From: Methylobacterium sp.
GTDB lineage: Bacteria > Pseudomonadota > Alphaproteobacteria > Rhizobiales > Beijerinckiaceae
NCBI GenBank assembly: GCA_021154065.1
Contig: JAJKJG010000001.1
Location: 1 to 5,527 of the forward strand
Length of the DNA stretch: 5,527 nucleotides
Direction: 5' to 3'
Within the stretch, counting starts at the first letter, position 1; every line of letters starts with the position of its first letter. The position numbers were made by a program, and so were the translations under genes. Of the stretch, positions 4,527 to 5,527 are shown in pieces. Below the pieces are notes generated by a model, which had not been told where the DNA came from, did not search any database, and saw nothing but the letters and a program-made list of their open reading frames with translations.

Positions 4527-5527
4527 ATGCATGCGAGCCGAGCCCTTCGTTCCATCGCGTTCGTTGTTGGAACGATCGCCGCCGGCGGCGTATCGGCCGC
4601 GACCCCGGCCCTCGTCGTCGACGTCGATTCCGGCAAGGTCCTCTACGCCGAGCGCGCGACCGACCCTTGGTTCCCGGCCTCGATCACCAAGCTGATGACG
4701 ACCTATGTGGCGTTGAGCGCCGTGCAGGAGGGCAAGCTCTCGCTCGACACCCTCCTGAGGGTGTCGGAGAACGCGGCCTCGCAACCGCCCTCGAAAATGG
4801 CGTTCCGGCCCGGCACCGAGATCACGCTCGATAACGCGCTCAAGATCATCATGGTGAAGTCGGCAAACGACGTCGCGATGGTGATCGCCGAAGGCATCGG
4901 CGGCTCGGTCGAGGGCTTCGCCAAGATGATGAACGACGCGGCCTGGCGCATCGGCATGCGCGAGAGCCGCTGGGTGAATCCGCACGGACTGCCGGACCCG
5001 GGGCAGTACACCTCGGCGCGCGACATGGCGGTCCTCGGCCGCGCGCTGCTGCGCGATTTCCCCGAGCACCGCGGCCTCTTCCAGCTCAGCGCCATCAAGT
5101 TCGGACGCCGCGTGATGGCGAACCACAACGGCCTTATCGGGCGCTATCCGGGAGCCGACGGCATGAAGACCGGCTTCATCTGCTCGTCGGGCTTCAACGT
5201 CGTAGCCAGCGCGACGCGCGACGGGCGGCGCCTGATCACGGTGGTGATGGGCTCGCGCAACGCCTCGGAGCGGACGATCAAGGCGGCGGATCTCTTCGAC
5301 CGCGGCTTTGCGACCTCGAGCTTCTTCTCCTTCGGCGGGCGCACGCTCGAGGATCTCCCGGCCTCGGCCTCGACGGCCCCGCCGGATCTGCGGCCGGTGA
5401 TTTGCGGCGGGCGCGGCCCGGTGCCCTCCGAGGAGGATGCCGGAAGCGCGCAGGCGAGTGCCTCCGGAAACACGGAGAACCCGAGCGGCCTGTTCACCGC
5501 GCCGGGCTTTTCGGCCCTCGCCTTCGC
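4527..5527 (+). CDS. Serine D-Ala-D-Ala carboxypeptidase, PBP5/peptidase S11 (3' partial)
   Basis: This secreted penicillin-binding protein trims the terminal D-Ala from peptidoglycan pentapeptides in the periplasm. Numbered from ATG 4527, a signal peptide spans about 1-24 (basic HASRALR, hydrophobic core, cleavage after VSA). All three active-site motifs are present: S52-I-T-K55 in PASITKLMT with nucleophile Ser52, S112-A-N114 in KSANDVA, and K214-T-G216 in GADGMKTGF. Between them is the family block WVNPHGLPDPGQYTSARDMA. The transpeptidase-like domain ends near residue 275. The following sequence (LRPVICGGRG, then Ser/Ala/Glu-rich) is a low-complexity linker without an evident PBP5_C beta domain, and the frame is still open at the window end, so a further domain may follow. 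ATG 4527 has GGAG at 4514-4517, 9 nt upstream. In-frame ATG 4512 would add five residues but has no ribosome site and lies almost at the predicted transcript start. Family call is very secure; the exact paralogue name is not. Confidence 0.95.
   Translation, partial: MHASRALRSIAFVVGTIAAGGVSAATPALVVDVDSGKVLYAERATDPWFPASITKLMTTYVALSAVQEGKLSLDTLLRVSENAASQPPSKMAFRPGTEITLDNALKIIMVKSANDVAMVIAEGIGGSVEGFAKMMNDAAWRIGMRESRWVNPHGLPDPGQYTSARDMAVLGRALLRDFPEHRGLFQLSAIKFGRRVMANHNGLIGRYPGADGMKTGFICSSGFNVVASATRDGRRLITVVMGSRNASERTIKAADLFDRGFATSSFFSFGGRTLEDLPASASTAPPDLRPVICGGRGPVPSEEDAGSAQASASGNTENPSGLFTAPGFSALAF

Noticed and set aside
4458..5126. Minus-strand frame antisense to the carboxypeptidase gene
   Set aside because: It is His/Arg/Ala-rich shadow sequence opposite a gene with complete catalytic motifs. 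A second minus frame at 4703-5128 is rejected for the same reason.
1..5527. CRISPR array, insertion sequence or phage module
   Set aside because: No regularly spaced repeats, terminal inverted repeats, transposase or phage structural genes were found by reading both strands.

Overview
The window is GC-rich DNA with strong G/C preference at codon third positions. It most resembles an alphaproteobacterium of the Rhizobiales (Hyphomicrobiales), perhaps Methylobacteriaceae or a relative. This rests on the mitofilin-type gene followed by a hemY-type gene (the usual alphaproteobacterial heme-operon tail), a BrnA/DUF4415-type antitoxin, and a PBP5-type carboxypeptidase of rhizobial style. The taxonomic placement is inference from remembered gene neighbourhoods, not from a search.

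Region 1 (1-1841, plus strand) is the end of a heme-biosynthesis-associated operon. It holds the C-terminus of an alphaproteobacterial Mic60/mitofilin-like membrane protein, then, 15 bp later, a complete HemY-family inner-membrane TPR protein. Both are probably envelope or scaffold proteins cotranscribed with hemC/hemD-type genes lying upstream of the window.

Region 2 (1842-2237) contains a complete tRNA-Thr(CGT) with encoded CCA, preceded by a plausible -35 element. About 210 bp of apparently non-coding DNA follow, including a compact GC hairpin.

Region 3 (2238-4352) is a run of short genes. These are a 52-aa basic protein of unknown function, a convergent orphan BrnA-type ribbon-helix-helix antitoxin on the minus strand, a divergent 100-aa conserved-type hypothetical protein with a GTG start, a 112-aa predicted lipoprotein with its own candidate promoter and terminator, a 61-aa single-pass membrane protein, and a 118-aa Sel1-repeat protein. 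The last two are 40 bp apart and may be cotranscribed. No integrase, transposase or tRNA-derived direct repeat was seen, so an integrated island is not supported despite the position beside a tRNA gene.

Region 4 (4353-5527) has a promoter with a perfect TATAAT -10 box, then the 5' part of a secreted serine D-Ala-D-Ala carboxypeptidase (PBP5/peptidase S11). All three catalytic motifs are present, and the gene runs off the window end in a low-complexity tail.

I found no convincing new multi-gene system. The items most worth a look are the antitoxin without a toxin and the small membrane protein/Sel1 pair.
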